A DNA stretch of 64,000 nucleotides from a bacterium 1xD42-67 (lineage in GTDB: Bacteria > Bacillota > Clostridia > Oscillospirales > Oscillospiraceae). Below the pieces are notes generated by a model. It had not been told where the DNA came from, did not search any database, and saw nothing but the letters and a program-made list of their open reading frames with translations. Every line of letters begins with the position of its first letter. Positions within the stretch are counted from its first letter, which is position 1. Positions 56,325 through 64,000 of the stretch are shown here, in pieces. The stretch is from assembly GCA_003612335.1 (NCBI GenBank), contig RAYO01000015.1, positions 1 to 64,000 of the forward strand, in the 5' to 3' direction. A program made the position numbers and the translations under genes.

Positions 56325-56885
56325 CTACGGCGCCGCGGCCGCTCTCTTCCTCCGCTTGGCCGCCATATAGCGGTCCTCCTCGCTGAAGATACAGCCGCAG
56401 TATTTCTGCATGTAGAATCCGTGCTCCCGGGCGAACTGCTGGCCCTCCTGGAACAGAGGCCGGAAGTCCCGATAGAGGAACTCCACACCATATCTCTCCC
56501 CCATCTCCCGGGCAGCGGCGGCGATCCCCTGATGGTCTTGATACGGAGAGATGAGCAGTGAGGTGGTGAAGCTGTCGAACCCGTTCTCTGCCGCATATCT
56601 GGCCGCCGCCTCCATCCGGACCCGGTAGCAGTAGGCGCACCGGCCGTCGATGTCCCCAGCCACGGCGGTGATGAAGGGGCGCAGATCGTAGGTCCCGCCC
56701 ACGATCAGCTTCATGCCGATCTCCTTGGCATAGCTCTCCAGAGCGTGTTTCCGGGCCTGATACTCGGTGTAGGGGTGGATGTTGGGATTGTACCAAAAGC
56801 CGGTGACGGCTGTCCCCTCCTCCCGCAGGCGGGCGATGGGCCGGTTGGCGCAGGGGGCGCAGCAGATGTGCATCAAAGTGGTCAT
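56325..56885 (-). CDS. queH: Epoxyqueuosine reductase QueH
   Basis: Performs the last step of queuosine synthesis, reducing epoxyqueuosine in tRNA; it is the cobalamin-independent, non-orthologous replacement of QueG. The 186 residues show the adjacent Cys pair near the N-terminus (HICCAPCANR), IHPYTEYQARK, a second CxxC (CAYCYRVRM) and FDSFTTSLLISPYQDH, then KYCGCIFSEEDRY. These Cys residues bind an iron-sulfur cluster and zinc. The start overlaps the upstream gene by ATGA, with GGAGG seven bases before it. Confidence 0.93.
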   Translation of the reverse strand: MTTLMHICCAPCANRPIARLREEGTAVTGFWYNPNIHPYTEYQARKHALESYAKEIGMKLIVGGTYDLRPFITAVAGDIDGRCAYCYRVRMEAAARYAAENGFDSFTTSLLISPYQDHQGIAAAAREMGERYGVEFLYRDFRPLFQEGQQFAREHGFYMQKYCGCIFSEEDRYMAAKRRKRAAAAP

Positions 56886-57394
56886 AGGTGATCCTCCAGG
56901 TCGATGATGCAGACGTCCAGCCCCTTTTTCATCGCGTAGGCCAGGGTCTGATAGGTGCCGCCCTTGGGCACGCCGTTGTATATGGCGACGATCCGCCCGG
57001 AGCGGTCCGCCATATACCGGTTGCGCCGCATCATACAAAACCGGTCGTAGTGGTGCTGGACCAGGGTCTCCAGGTCGCACCGATCCAGGATGGACCGGTA
57101 GCGGGCCCGCTCCCGCTCCGGCCAGCTGTCCGCCTGGGTCTCGCAGGGCCGGGCGCACTCCAGAAGGATGTCCCGCTCCTGCTCCCGCAGGGCCAGCACC
57201 GCCTCGGCGAAATACAGATCGCACCCCCGGGCCATACCGCAGATGAAATGACGGCAGCCTGAGATATAGGCGTCTTCCACCGCCTGGGCCAGCCGCTCCT
57301 TCAGCCGGAGGCACCGGGGATCCTCCTCCCGCTCTCCCCAGGGCAGCTTGTCGGGCCGGTGCCCGGTGAAACAGCAGGTCTTCTCCTTGTCCAT
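56882..57394 (-). CDS. SLOG-family (DUF1273, YpsA-like) protein
   Basis: A 170-residue cytosolic Rossmann-like protein. CCFTGHRPDKLPWGE starts the domain, GMARGCDLYFAEAVLALRE is the nucleotide-loop motif, and GTYQTLAYAMKKG ends it. SLOG proteins bind nucleotides or nucleotide-derived ligands; YpsA affects cell division in Bacillus. The ATG at 57394 is chosen at the start of homology after a GGAGGGGGC site. It overlaps queH by four bases, but a role in queuosine metabolism is not implied by known biology. Confidence 0.88.
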   Translation of the reverse strand: MDKEKTCCFTGHRPDKLPWGEREEDPRCLRLKERLAQAVEDAYISGCRHFICGMARGCDLYFAEAVLALREQERDILLECARPCETQADSWPERERARYRSILDRCDLETLVQHHYDRFCMMRRNRYMADRSGRIVAIYNGVPKGGTYQTLAYAMKKGLDVCIIDLEDHL

Positions 57395-57445
57395 GGCGCC
57401 CCCTCCTTCTCCCGCAGGTCTGCGCCCCTGTCGGCGGGCCATCGC

Positions 57446-57471
57446 GGGGGGCGTCCGGAGACCGCCCCCAC
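57446..57471. repeat. Short GGGGCGG/CCGCCCC dispersed hairpin, copy 3
   Basis: GGGGGGCGTCCGGAGACCGCCCCC, with CAC following. On the minus strand it begins GTGGGGGCGGTC. It sits directly after the M24 peptidase coding end and resembles the copies at 16004 and 22639. Confidence 0.55.
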
Positions 57472-57473
57472 GA

Positions 57474-58538
57474 TCATAACACGATCAGATCCTTGGGCGA
57501 ACGGGTGATGTCCTCACAGCCGCCTTCCTTCAGGATGAGCACGTCCTCGATCCTCACCCCCAGCCGTCCCGGGATATAGACCCCCGGCTCGGCGGAGATG
57601 ACGGCCCCCACAGGCATGAGGCGGTCCTCCCTGGCGCTGGCATTGGGGGATTCGTGGATCTCCACCCCCAGAGAGTGGCCGAAGCTGTGGGAGAAATAGT
57701 CCCCATACCCCGCCTCCTGGAGGACCCGCCGGGCGGCAGCGTCGATCTCCTTGCCGGCGACGCCCGCCCGGGCGGCGTTGATCCCCGCCTTCTGGGCGGC
57801 CAGCACGGCGTTGTAAACCTCTTCCATCTCCTGGGTGGGCTGGCCCAGGGCCACGGTGCGGGTCATGTCAGAACAGTAGCCCTCCACCTTGCAGCCGAAG
57901 TCCATGGTGATGAACATCCCCGTATCCACCACCTGGTCCCCAGGGACGGCGTGGGGCCGGGAGCCGTTGGCTCCAGCGGCCACGATGGGGTCGAAGGACA
58001 CCTTCTCGCCCCCCCGGCTGAGCAGCTCGTAGACCAGCCGGGCGGCGATCTCCCGCTCGGTCATGCCGGGGCGGATGAAACTGAGCACCGCCTTGAATGC
58101 CTCATCGGTGACCGCCTGGGCCCGGCGCATCAGGGCCAGCTCCCCCTCATCCTTGGAGGCCCGCAGACCGTCCAGCAGCTTCTGGGCGGGGGTGAGGATG
58201 CAGGGCAGCTCCTGGGCATACCGCTTGTGGGAGTCCACCGTCATCGCGCCGCTCTCGAAGCCGACGTTGTGCAGTCCCTTGGCCTGGATATGCTCCTTAG
58301 CAAAGGCCATGTGGCCCTTGTCCGGGGTGGTGAGCACCACCTCCGCCCCGCCGATCCGCTCCCGGGCGGCCTCGATATACCGGCCGTCGGTGGAGTACTG
58401 GGCCCCGTCCTTCGTCACCAGCAGCAGGCCCTCCCCCTGGAAGCCCAAAGCGTATCTCTCCCCCGGCTCACTGACGATCATCATCGCGTCCAGGCCGTAG
58501 TCGGGCAGCTGGGCGGCGATCTTTGCGATGTGGTCCAT
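57474..58538 (-). CDS. M24-family Xaa-Pro aminopeptidase
   Basis: A 354-residue metallopeptidase that removes N-terminal residues before proline. The N-terminal creatinase-like domain (DAMMIVSEPGERYALGF) is followed by the pita-bread catalytic domain. Its metal ligands are in ITMDFGCKVEGYCSDMTRTV (two Asp), SHSFGHSLGVEIHE (His), ISAEPGVYIPG (Glu) and GVRIEDVLI (Glu). The start is placed at an ATG six bases after GGAGGAG; a GTG five codons earlier is possible. Possibly co-transcribed with the downstream SLOG and queH genes. Confidence 0.94.
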   Translation of the reverse strand: MDHIAKIAAQLPDYGLDAMMIVSEPGERYALGFQGEGLLLVTKDGAQYSTDGRYIEAARERIGGAEVVLTTPDKGHMAFAKEHIQAKGLHNVGFESGAMTVDSHKRYAQELPCILTPAQKLLDGLRASKDEGELALMRRAQAVTDEAFKAVLSFIRPGMTEREIAARLVYELLSRGGEKVSFDPIVAAGANGSRPHAVPGDQVVDTGMFITMDFGCKVEGYCSDMTRTVALGQPTQEMEEVYNAVLAAQKAGINAARAGVAGKEIDAAARRVLQEAGYGDYFSHSFGHSLGVEIHESPNASAREDRLMPVGAVISAEPGVYIPGRLGVRIEDVLILKEGGCEDITRSPKDLIVL

Positions 58539-58559
58539 CTCGATCTCCTCCACGATAGT

Positions 58560-59405
58560 TCATATATGCCCCTGATCCCACCGGGCGCCCAAGGGGACGG
58601 ACAGCTCCACGTCGAAAGCGCCGTAGGCCCCGTAAGACGCCTCATACTTGTCGAAGGACAGGCAGATCTTCCCGTCCTGGACATAGAAGTCGTAGCTGTC
58701 CAGATCCCGCTCGGCCACGCTCTCATCGATATCGCCGTTCCCGCCGTCCTGTTCCGCCAGAGCGGCCCGGACCGCATCCCGGAGCTCTCCCTCGGTGACG
58801 TCGGTCACATCGGTCAGGTACAGCCGGTCCCCGGTCACAGTGTCGAAGGTGTAGTTGCTGCTGCCGTAATCGAAGACGCCCCCCATGTACCAGCTGTAGA
58901 AGATGGAGACGCTGATCAGTCTTCCCGTCTGTCCCATGACGGCGGCGTCCAGCTCATAGAGGCAGCTGTCCATCGGCGGATAGTCGGGATCGTTGACCAT
59001 CTCCAGGGCGGCGGCCACCATCCCGCTGCTGTCGGAGAGGAACTCCCCCCGCAGGTCCTGGAAGAAATCGTTGATCAGCTGATAGCCCGGCCCCCCGCCG
59101 GAGAAGACCGGGACCTCGAAGTAGATGCTCAGATCCTCCGTCCCAGTGTCCAGGGTGGTGCGCTGGATCTGGTATCCGTCGTCGTTGTAATAGTAAGTGG
59201 TGTCCACGGGGCAGTCCAGATCGGTCTCCAGGCCGGGCATCGCCCCTTCTGAGGACGAGCCGCCGCCCTGGAAGACGGGCACGCTGGTAAAGGCCGCCTT
59301 CGCCATGAAGGGCAGGCCCACTGCGGCCAGCGTCCCGGCGGGGAGGAAGGAGTTGAAGAGGAGCAGCGCGCCAAGGATCAGGGACAGGGCAGGGGAAGTA
59401 CTCAT
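58560..59405 (-). CDS. Secreted DUF4163/DUF3298 (RsiV-like) domain protein
   Basis: A 281-residue exported protein. The N-terminus has a hydrophobic anchor (ALSLILGALLLFNSFLPAGTLAA). The rest fits the RsiV-like extracellular module: QRTTLDTGTEDLSIYFEVPV, then YQLINDFFQDLRGEFL, SWYMGGVFDYGSSNYTFDTV and LSFDKYEASYGAYGAF. In RsiV this domain binds lysozyme to release a sigma factor, but here there is no cytosolic anti-sigma segment and no sigma gene beside it, so a different role is likely. Confidence 0.8.
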   Translation of the reverse strand: MSTSPALSLILGALLLFNSFLPAGTLAAVGLPFMAKAAFTSVPVFQGGGSSSEGAMPGLETDLDCPVDTTYYYNDDGYQIQRTTLDTGTEDLSIYFEVPVFSGGGPGYQLINDFFQDLRGEFLSDSSGMVAAALEMVNDPDYPPMDSCLYELDAAVMGQTGRLISVSIFYSWYMGGVFDYGSSNYTFDTVTGDRLYLTDVTDVTEGELRDAVRAALAEQDGGNGDIDESVAERDLDSYDFYVQDGKICLSFDKYEASYGAYGAFDVELSVPLGARWDQGHI

Positions 59406-59426
59406 GGTCCATTCCTCCAGATCTGT

Positions 59427-60305
59427 TTATTTCTGTTTAACATCGTGTTCCAAGACCTTCTGGTCATAGATCCTCTTCATGGTCAGGGCGTCCTCCGCCT
59501 GGGTGCCGGCGGACTCGCAGATGAAGGTGGGGGACCAGCCCCGGCGGGCGGTCTCCGCCGCCAGCGGGGCCCAGTCGGGGCCATAGCCCCCGTCGTCATC
59601 GAAGGTGCGGTGACATTTCTCCCCGCCGCCGAGGGTGAACTCGATGTGGGAGAAGTGGCTGTGGAAGGTACTGGCCCGGTCGGGGCCCAGCACCTCCTCC
59701 ACCCGGTCCAGCATCCGGGAAAAGGCCTCCCGGCCGTCATCCGCCCCCAGGGAGCGGGCGTAGAGGTGGCCGAAGTCGATACAGGGGATCAGGCGCTCAT
59801 CCAGGGCGCACAGCTCCAGCACCTCCTCCAGATCCCCCAGCTGGTTGATCTTGCCCATGGTCTCGGGGCACAGGGCGATATGGCCCAGGCCGGCGGCGTC
59901 GAGGACGGTCAGCAGGGCGCTCATCCCCCCTTTGGCGATGTCCAGGGCCTCCCGTCGGGTGCGGCCCATGAGGGCTCCGGTGTGGACCACCACCCGGGAC
60001 GCCCCCATCCACTCCGCCAGGGCGCAGGAGGCGAGCACATAGCCGTTGTTCTTCCTCACGCTCTCGTGGTCGGGGTTGGCCAGGTTGATGAAGTAGGGGG
60101 CGTGGAGAGACAGGGCGATCCCCGCCTTCCGGGCGTTCTCCCCCAGCTGGAGGGCGGTCTCCTTCTTCACCCGGACCCCCTTGCCGCACTGATACTCGTA
60201 GCAGTCCAGGCCGAAGTCCCTGATCCACTCCGGGGCGGCCAGGGAGGACTTGTGGACCTTGGAGAAGCTCTCTGAGTTGCCCGCAGGACCAAATCTGGCG
60301 CTCAT
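59427..60305 (-). CDS. Endonuclease IV-like TIM-barrel protein
   Basis: A 292-residue protein of the AP endonuclease 2/xylose isomerase-like barrel family. Metal-ligand motifs resemble Nfo: SLHAPYFINLANPD, VVHTGALMGR, CPETMGKINQLGDLEE, CIDFGHLYARS and THSHFSHIEFT-like (STFHSHFSHIEFTLGGGE). It may repair abasic DNA or act on another substrate; conservation of the His/Glu/Asp ligands suggests a working metal site. It overlaps the yqeG stop by ATGA, so the two form an operon. Confidence 0.88.
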   Translation of the reverse strand: MSARFGPAGNSESFSKVHKSSLAAPEWIRDFGLDCYEYQCGKGVRVKKETALQLGENARKAGIALSLHAPYFINLANPDHESVRKNNGYVLASCALAEWMGASRVVVHTGALMGRTRREALDIAKGGMSALLTVLDAAGLGHIALCPETMGKINQLGDLEEVLELCALDERLIPCIDFGHLYARSLGADDGREAFSRMLDRVEEVLGPDRASTFHSHFSHIEFTLGGGEKCHRTFDDDGGYGPDWAPLAAETARRGWSPTFICESAGTQAEDALTMKRIYDQKVLEHDVKQK

Positions 60306-60808
60306 AGGAAGGGCCTCCTCTTCCCCAGGAGGCGGAAAGGGGCCTCTGCCGCATATCGGATATACCGCCCCGGATTGCCCGCCAGCCGGATGGGCTCCAC
60401 CAGCAGGGGGACCGCCCCGGCGTTGTTGGCCCCCAGGGTGTCGGTGAAGATCTGGTCCCCCACCATGACGGTCTCCTGGGGCCGGGCCCCCATCCGCTCC
60501 ATGGCCCGGAGGTAGCCCGCCTTTTTCGGCTTGCCGGAGCGGCCCTGATAGGGGATGCCCAGCTTTTCGGCAAAGTGCTGGGCCCGGCCGGGCTTGCGGC
60601 TGTTGGACAGCAGGAACAGAGCGATCCCCGCCTGTTCCAGGGCCTCCTTCCAGGCGACGATCTCAGCAGGCGGCTCGGTCACCTTATAGGGGACCAGGGT
60701 GTTGTCCAGATCGGCCAGCACCAGCTTGATTCCCCTCGCAGCCAGCTTTTGGGGCGAGATATGGGTCACCGAGGGGTAGACCCCCTGGGGGATCGGGGAT
60801 AGGGACAT
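60302..60808 (-). CDS. yqeG: YqeG-family HAD phosphatase
   Basis: A 168-residue HAD subclass IIIA hydrolase. The nucleophile motif is LADLDNTLVPY, motif II is LLSNSRKPG, the Lys motif is GRSGKPKKAGY, and motif IV is VMVGDQIFTD. Relatives include phosphatidylglycerophosphate phosphatases and uncharacterised cytosolic phosphatases. The ATG at 60808 has AGGAGG eight bases before it; a longer frame upstream crosses the promoter. It is the first gene of a pair with the endonuclease IV-like protein. Confidence 0.92.
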   Translation of the reverse strand: MSLSPIPQGVYPSVTHISPQKLAARGIKLVLADLDNTLVPYKVTEPPAEIVAWKEALEQAGIALFLLSNSRKPGRAQHFAEKLGIPYQGRSGKPKKAGYLRAMERMGARPQETVMVGDQIFTDTLGANNAGAVPLLVEPIRLAGNPGRYIRYAAEAPFRLLGKRRPFL

Positions 60809-60848
60809 GGTTCTAACCTCCTGCCCGGATTCATAGGCTGTACAGCGT

Positions 60849-60877
60849 AGTATATCACAGGACGAGACTTTGGACAA
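60849..60877 (-). promoter_or_regulatory. Sigma-A promoter of the yqeG operon
   Basis: On the minus strand, TTGTCC and TATACT are separated by 17 bases, 40 bases before the yqeG ATG. It overlaps the ribosome-site region of the divergent gene. Confidence 0.7.
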
Positions 60878-60890
60878 GGGGGATCTCCAC

Positions 60891-61694
60891 ATGCCGCAGG
60901 ACACTTTCATCGTCACCCTTCTGCCCCGGCAGCTCCCATCCCTCCAGGGGTGGCGGGCGGTCCCCGCCCACCTGGCCTACCGGCTGGGCCCGGGGCCTCA
61001 CCTGTTCCGGGCGGAGAGCACCGCCCCCAAGGGCGGGCTGATGGTGGTGGACGACAAGGACTTCGACGGCCTGGGCCAGACCGGTCCCCTGTGCCAGGAG
61101 ATCCTCCGGGAGTGTCAGGCCCGGGGCTTCACCGGGGCGGTGCTGGACTTCGAGGGCCGCCTGCCCCCTCTGGAACGGATCGCCGCCGCCCTGGATGAGC
61201 CCTTCGCCCGCAGGGGCTGGGCCCTCTATGTGCCTGAACGGTACGCTGCTGCCGCGCCCCACGCCCGGGTGACGATCCCCTCCGCCCTGTCCGGTGGCTC
61301 TCTCCAGCGGCGGCTGGAGGAGGCCCTGGAGCGCTTTGGCGAGAGCCGGGCCGTCCTGGCCCTGGAGCGGCGTGCAGAGGACTTCCGCCTCCCCTCCCCA
61401 ACCGGCAGCGGCCAGCCGCTGACGGACCAGGCTCTGGAGGAGCTGAAGCGGCGGCTGGCCCCCTCGATATTTTTTTCCGGGGAGCTGTGCGCCCGGTATT
61501 TCACCTATATGAGCCGGGAGGACGGGGGGCACTTCGTCCTCTTCGATGACGGGGACACCCTGCGGCGGAAGGTGGAGGTGGCCCGCCGCCTGGGGATCCG
61601 CACCTTCCTGATCCCCTGGTCAGAGGCCGCCCCCTGCGCGGCCCAGCTGGGCATCCAGCGCCGGCCGGAGCAGCAGCGCCAGGGCCGGCGGTGA
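60891..61694 (+). CDS. Probable degenerate GH18-like protein
   Basis: A 267-residue cytosolic protein. The central GFTGAVLDFEGRLPPLERI resembles the GH18 catalytic strand (DxxDxDxE) but keeps only a DFE end. The C-terminal FVLFDDGDTLRRKVEVARRL, then GIRTFLIPWSEA, matches the last strands of spore-type GH18 barrels. This suggests a shortened or inactive relative of the SleL/YaaH group. The ATG at 60891 follows GGGGGAT by six bases; an earlier in-frame ATG is less well placed. It is monocistronic and divergent from yqeG. Confidence 0.6.
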   Translation: MPQDTFIVTLLPRQLPSLQGWRAVPAHLAYRLGPGPHLFRAESTAPKGGLMVVDDKDFDGLGQTGPLCQEILRECQARGFTGAVLDFEGRLPPLERIAAALDEPFARRGWALYVPERYAAAAPHARVTIPSALSGGSLQRRLEEALERFGESRAVLALERRAEDFRLPSPTGSGQPLTDQALEELKRRLAPSIFFSGELCARYFTYMSREDGGHFVLFDDGDTLRRKVEVARRLGIRTFLIPWSEAAPCAAQLGIQRRPEQQRQGRR

Positions 61695-61709
61695 CCTGTC
61701 TTTTTTGTG

Positions 61710-61736
61710 AGCCCCGCCCTCCTGGGCGGGGCTTTT
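61710..61736 (+). terminator. Terminator after the GH18-like gene
   Basis: AGCCCCGCCC, loop TCCT, GGGCGGGGCT, then TTT. Confidence 0.88.
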
Positions 61737-61757
61737 CCCCTCTTGGACATAATGACG

Positions 61758-61787
61758 TTGACAAAACACCATCTGTTGGATTATGAT
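61758..61787 (+). promoter_or_regulatory. Sigma-A promoter of the rnf operon
   Basis: TTGACA and TATGAT with an 18-base spacer. A second TATAAT lies at 61797-61802. The region is strongly AT-rich compared with its surroundings. Confidence 0.75.
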
Positions 61788-61871
61788 GTACCTTGTTATA
61801 ATATCGCATCGATACGAATATCTTGTCGAGGTATGGTCCTGCCGGGCAAGATATCTTGGAGGTCTATCCCT

Positions 61872-63194
61872 ATGATCCACTCCTTCTTCGGCGGGGTCTA
61901 TCCCGCCACCCGAAAGGGCAGCACCCGCCGCAAGCCCCTCTCCCGGCTGGCCCAGGCACCCAAGGAGGTCGTCATCCCCCTGATCATGTGCTCCGACGGC
62001 CCCGCCACCCCCATGGTCCGTCCCGGCGACCCAGTGACGGTGGGCCAGCCCATCGCCCGCCGGGGAGAGACAGGGGCTGCCGCCCACGCCAGCGTCTCCG
62101 GCCGGGTGAGCGCCATCGAGAAGCGCCCCCACCCCTGGGGGGGCTGGTCCAACGCCATCGTCATCCAGAACGACGACCGCAACGAGCACTACGACGGCCG
62201 GATGGAGCCCCTGGATCCCAGGTCCCTCACCCTGGAGCAGCTTTTGGCCCGGGTGGAGGCGGCGGGCGTGGTGGGCATGGGAGGGGGCGCCTTCCCCACC
62301 TGGGAGAAGATCGCCCGCGCCGCCGGCAGGACCGACACTCTGATCGTCAACGCCGCCGAATGTGAGCCCTATGTCACCGCCGACTACCGGCTGCTGCTGG
62401 AGCGGGGGGACCACATCCTCCGGGGGGCCCGGGCCCTGGCCCGCTGTCTGGGCTCCAAACGGGTGGTGGTGGTCACCGAGGGAGACAAGCTCAGCGCCGT
62501 GGAGGCGGTAGAGCGCCGCCTGCGCCGCCAGGGCGGCGGACAGGTCCAGCTGTGCACCATCCGCACCCGCTACCCCCTGGGGGCGGAGAAGCAGATCATC
62601 CAGACCGTCACCGGGCGGGAGGTGCCCCCCGGCGGCTCCCCCCTGGACGTGAAGTGCGCCGTCTTCAACGTGGCCACCGTTTTCGCCATCCAGGACGCCC
62701 TGTTCCAGGCCCGTCCCCTCATCAACCGGGCGGTCACCGTCACCGGCGGGGCGGTCACCCGCCCCCGGAACCTGTGGGTCCCCATCGGCACCCCCCTGCG
62801 CGCCCTCCTGGACGCCTGCGGCGGCCTGAAGGAGGAGCCCGACCGGATCCTCACCGGCGGGCCCATGATGGGGGTCGCCCTCCAAAACCTGGACGCCCCT
62901 GTGATGAAGGACACCAACAGTCTGATCTGTCTGTCCGGCTGGGAGCACAAGCCCGACGCCCCTGGCGGGGTGTGTATCCGCTGCGGGAAGTGCGTGGCCG
63001 CCTGTCCCATGCACCTGGCCCCCGCCTTCATCCGCCGGGCCCTGGAGGCCAAAGACCTGGACCGTCTGACCAAATACCACGTGGAGGACTGCATCTCCTG
63101 CGGCTGCTGCTCCTTCATCTGTCCCGCCCAGATCCCCCTGGTGGAGACGGTGGCCCAGGCGTCCGCCGCCATCAAGAGAGGAGGAGTGCTGTGA
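61872..63194 (+). CDS. rnfC: Rnf electron transport complex subunit C
   Basis: Peripheral NADH-oxidising subunit of the Rnf complex, which couples ferredoxin:NAD electron transfer to ion pumping. The 440 residues show the NADH/FMN fold (VEAAGVVGMGGGAFPTWEKI, then NAAECEPYVTADYRLLLE) and two C-terminal ferredoxin motifs (GVCIRCGKCVAACPMHLAP and CISCGCCSFICPAQIPL) for two [4Fe-4S] clusters. GGAGGT lies eight bases before the ATG. A longer frame upstream runs through the promoter and is not used. It is the first gene of the operon, before rnfD. Confidence 0.96.
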   Translation: MIHSFFGGVYPATRKGSTRRKPLSRLAQAPKEVVIPLIMCSDGPATPMVRPGDPVTVGQPIARRGETGAAAHASVSGRVSAIEKRPHPWGGWSNAIVIQNDDRNEHYDGRMEPLDPRSLTLEQLLARVEAAGVVGMGGGAFPTWEKIARAAGRTDTLIVNAAECEPYVTADYRLLLERGDHILRGARALARCLGSKRVVVVTEGDKLSAVEAVERRLRRQGGGQVQLCTIRTRYPLGAEKQIIQTVTGREVPPGGSPLDVKCAVFNVATVFAIQDALFQARPLINRAVTVTGGAVTRPRNLWVPIGTPLRALLDACGGLKEEPDRILTGGPMMGVALQNLDAPVMKDTNSLICLSGWEHKPDAPGGVCIRCGKCVAACPMHLAPAFIRRALEAKDLDRLTKYHVEDCISCGCCSFICPAQIPLVETVAQASAAIKRGGVL

Positions 63195-64000
63195 TGAGCG
63201 CCGCGTTCTCTCCCAAGCGCCTTTCCCCTCAGCTGCGCCAGCCCTCCACGACCCGGGCCATGATGCTGGATATGATCGTGGCCCTGCTCCCCGCCCTGGG
63301 GATGGCAGCCTTCTTCTTCGGCCCCAGGACCCTGATCCTGTGCGCCGTGTCTATGGTCTCCTGCGTCTTTTTCGAGGGGCTCTACCGTGCCCTCACCCGG
63401 CAGAGCCTCACCATCGGGGATCTGTCCGCCTGCGTCACCGGGCTGCTGCTGGCCCTCAGCCTGCCCCCCAGCACCCCCTACTGGGTGCCTGTGATGGGCG
63501 GGGCCTTCGCCATCATCGTGGTCAAGCAGTTCTACGGCGGGATGGGCCGGAACTTCATGAACCCCGCCCTGGCCGGCCGGATGCTGGCGGGGACCCTGCC
63601 CATGCTGATGACCACCTGGCCCCAGCCCCTCCAGCAGCTCACCCACGCCGCCCCCGACGCGGTGTCCGCCGCCACCCCCATGGCCTATCTCCACGAGGGG
63701 GCCCTGCCCCCCCAGTCCCTGGATCTCATGTTTTTGGGGGAGCGGGGCGGCTGTATGGGGGAGGTCTCCTCCTTCATGCTCCTGCTGGGCCTGACCTATC
63801 TGGTCCTGCGCCGTGTGATCGCCCTGCGGATCCCCTGCTCCTATCTGGGCACTGTGGCCCTCATCTCCTTCTTCTTCCCCCCCGCGGGGATCCCCGCCCT
63901 CACTTGGACGGCCTATCAGCTCATGGGAGGCGGCCTGCTCCTGGGGGCCTGCTTCTTCGCCACCGACCCCGCCACCTCTCCGGTCACCCCCCGGGGCCAG
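63194..64000 (+). CDS. rnfD: Rnf electron transport complex subunit D (partial, runs off the window)
   Basis: Integral membrane subunit with a covalently bound flavin. The first 269 codons are present and open to the edge. It starts MSAAFSPKRLSPQLRQPSTT and contains several hydrophobic helices (MLDMIVALLPALGMAAFFF), KQFYGGMGRNFMNPALAGRM, and the flavin-attachment stretch DAVSAATPMA, where Thr carries FMN in characterised subunits (the usual SGAT appears here as SAAT). Its ATG shares a base with the rnfC stop (TGATG). The 3' end lies beyond the sequence. Confidence 0.94.
   Translation, partial: MSAAFSPKRLSPQLRQPSTTRAMMLDMIVALLPALGMAAFFFGPRTLILCAVSMVSCVFFEGLYRALTRQSLTIGDLSACVTGLLLALSLPPSTPYWVPVMGGAFAIIVVKQFYGGMGRNFMNPALAGRMLAGTLPMLMTTWPQPLQQLTHAAPDAVSAATPMAYLHEGALPPQSLDLMFLGERGGCMGEVSSFMLLLGLTYLVLRRVIALRIPCSYLGTVALISFFFPPAGIPALTWTAYQLMGGGLLLGACFFATDPATSPVTPRGQ

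Overview
This is a 64-kb chromosomal segment of a GC-rich, spore-forming anaerobe of the Clostridia. It most resembles the gut Oscillospiraceae (Flavonifractor, Intestinimonas and Lawsonibacter-like genera), but that placement is inferred from gene content and sequence style, not from a marker search. The support is dipicolinate synthase genes, Gram-positive promoters, LytR-CpsA-Psr and S-layer-homology proteins, an Rnf complex, ECF vitamin transporters without their own ATPases, QueH, YqeG, and the linked acpP, rnc, smc and ftsY genes. Nothing looks like an integrated phage, plasmid or island; the only mobility gene is a lone tyrosine integrase.

Layout. 1-2.8 kb: trmL-pgk-tpiA (minus). 3.1-6.7 kb: cinA, a MATE exporter and a lipoprotein (plus). 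6.7-8.9 kb: an ECF sigma factor with an RsgI-like, PepSY-bearing anti-sigma factor (minus). 9.2-10.7 kb: bioY, a permuted NlpC/P60-like enzyme and tRNA-Gly. 10.8-14.8 kb: a soluble chemoreceptor with a FIST sensor, tRNA-Leu and gdhA. 15-16.3 kb: a GNAT enzyme and a PspC protein. 16.4-24.8 kb: a nine-activity aromatic amino acid operon (aroF-tyrA-aroB-aroA-aroC-pheA-aroE/aroK fusion-aroQ). It is preceded by a Tyr/Phe-rich 32-codon leader peptide and an intrinsic terminator, which I regard as the most interesting system here. 24.9-30.7 kb: a two-component system, an HtrA protease and an unknown TPR-like protein. 30.7-31.9 kb: a cobalamin riboswitch driving a DUF4430 protein and an ECF S component. 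31.9-36.1 kb: an RlmD/TrmA-family methyltransferase, the lone integrase and an amino acid:sodium symporter. 36.2-50.3 kb: a housekeeping block (acpP, rnc, dpsAB, smc, ftsY, rdgB, yhbY, a nadD-yqeK fusion, LCP, rsfS) interrupted by structured repeats. 50.4-54.5 kb: YbaK, a thioesterase, a LysM-GH18 glycosidase, an amidase and a DUF4349 lipoprotein. 54.6-61.7 kb: an NSS symporter, queH, a SLOG protein, an M24 peptidase, a DUF3298-like protein, an endonuclease IV-like protein, yqeG and a GH18-like protein. 61.7-64 kb: rnfC and the start of rnfD, which runs off the window.

How the parts work together. The aromatic operon encodes every step from DAHP synthesis to chorismate, plus the first committed enzymes towards Tyr and Phe, and its leader can sense charged tRNA-Tyr/tRNA-Phe by ribosome stalling. 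BioY and the riboswitch-controlled S component are vitamin-binding ECF subunits that must use an energising module encoded elsewhere. DpsAB and the LysM-GH18/amidase pair are late sporulation functions, and both have candidate mother-cell sigma promoters. Many sigma-A promoters with exact 16-18 bp spacing, and terminators, can be read directly. Two 97/98-bp inverted-repeat elements 2.6 kb apart, three short GGGGCGG hairpins and a three-stem element near 9.05 kb are non-coding structure that the genes do not explain.
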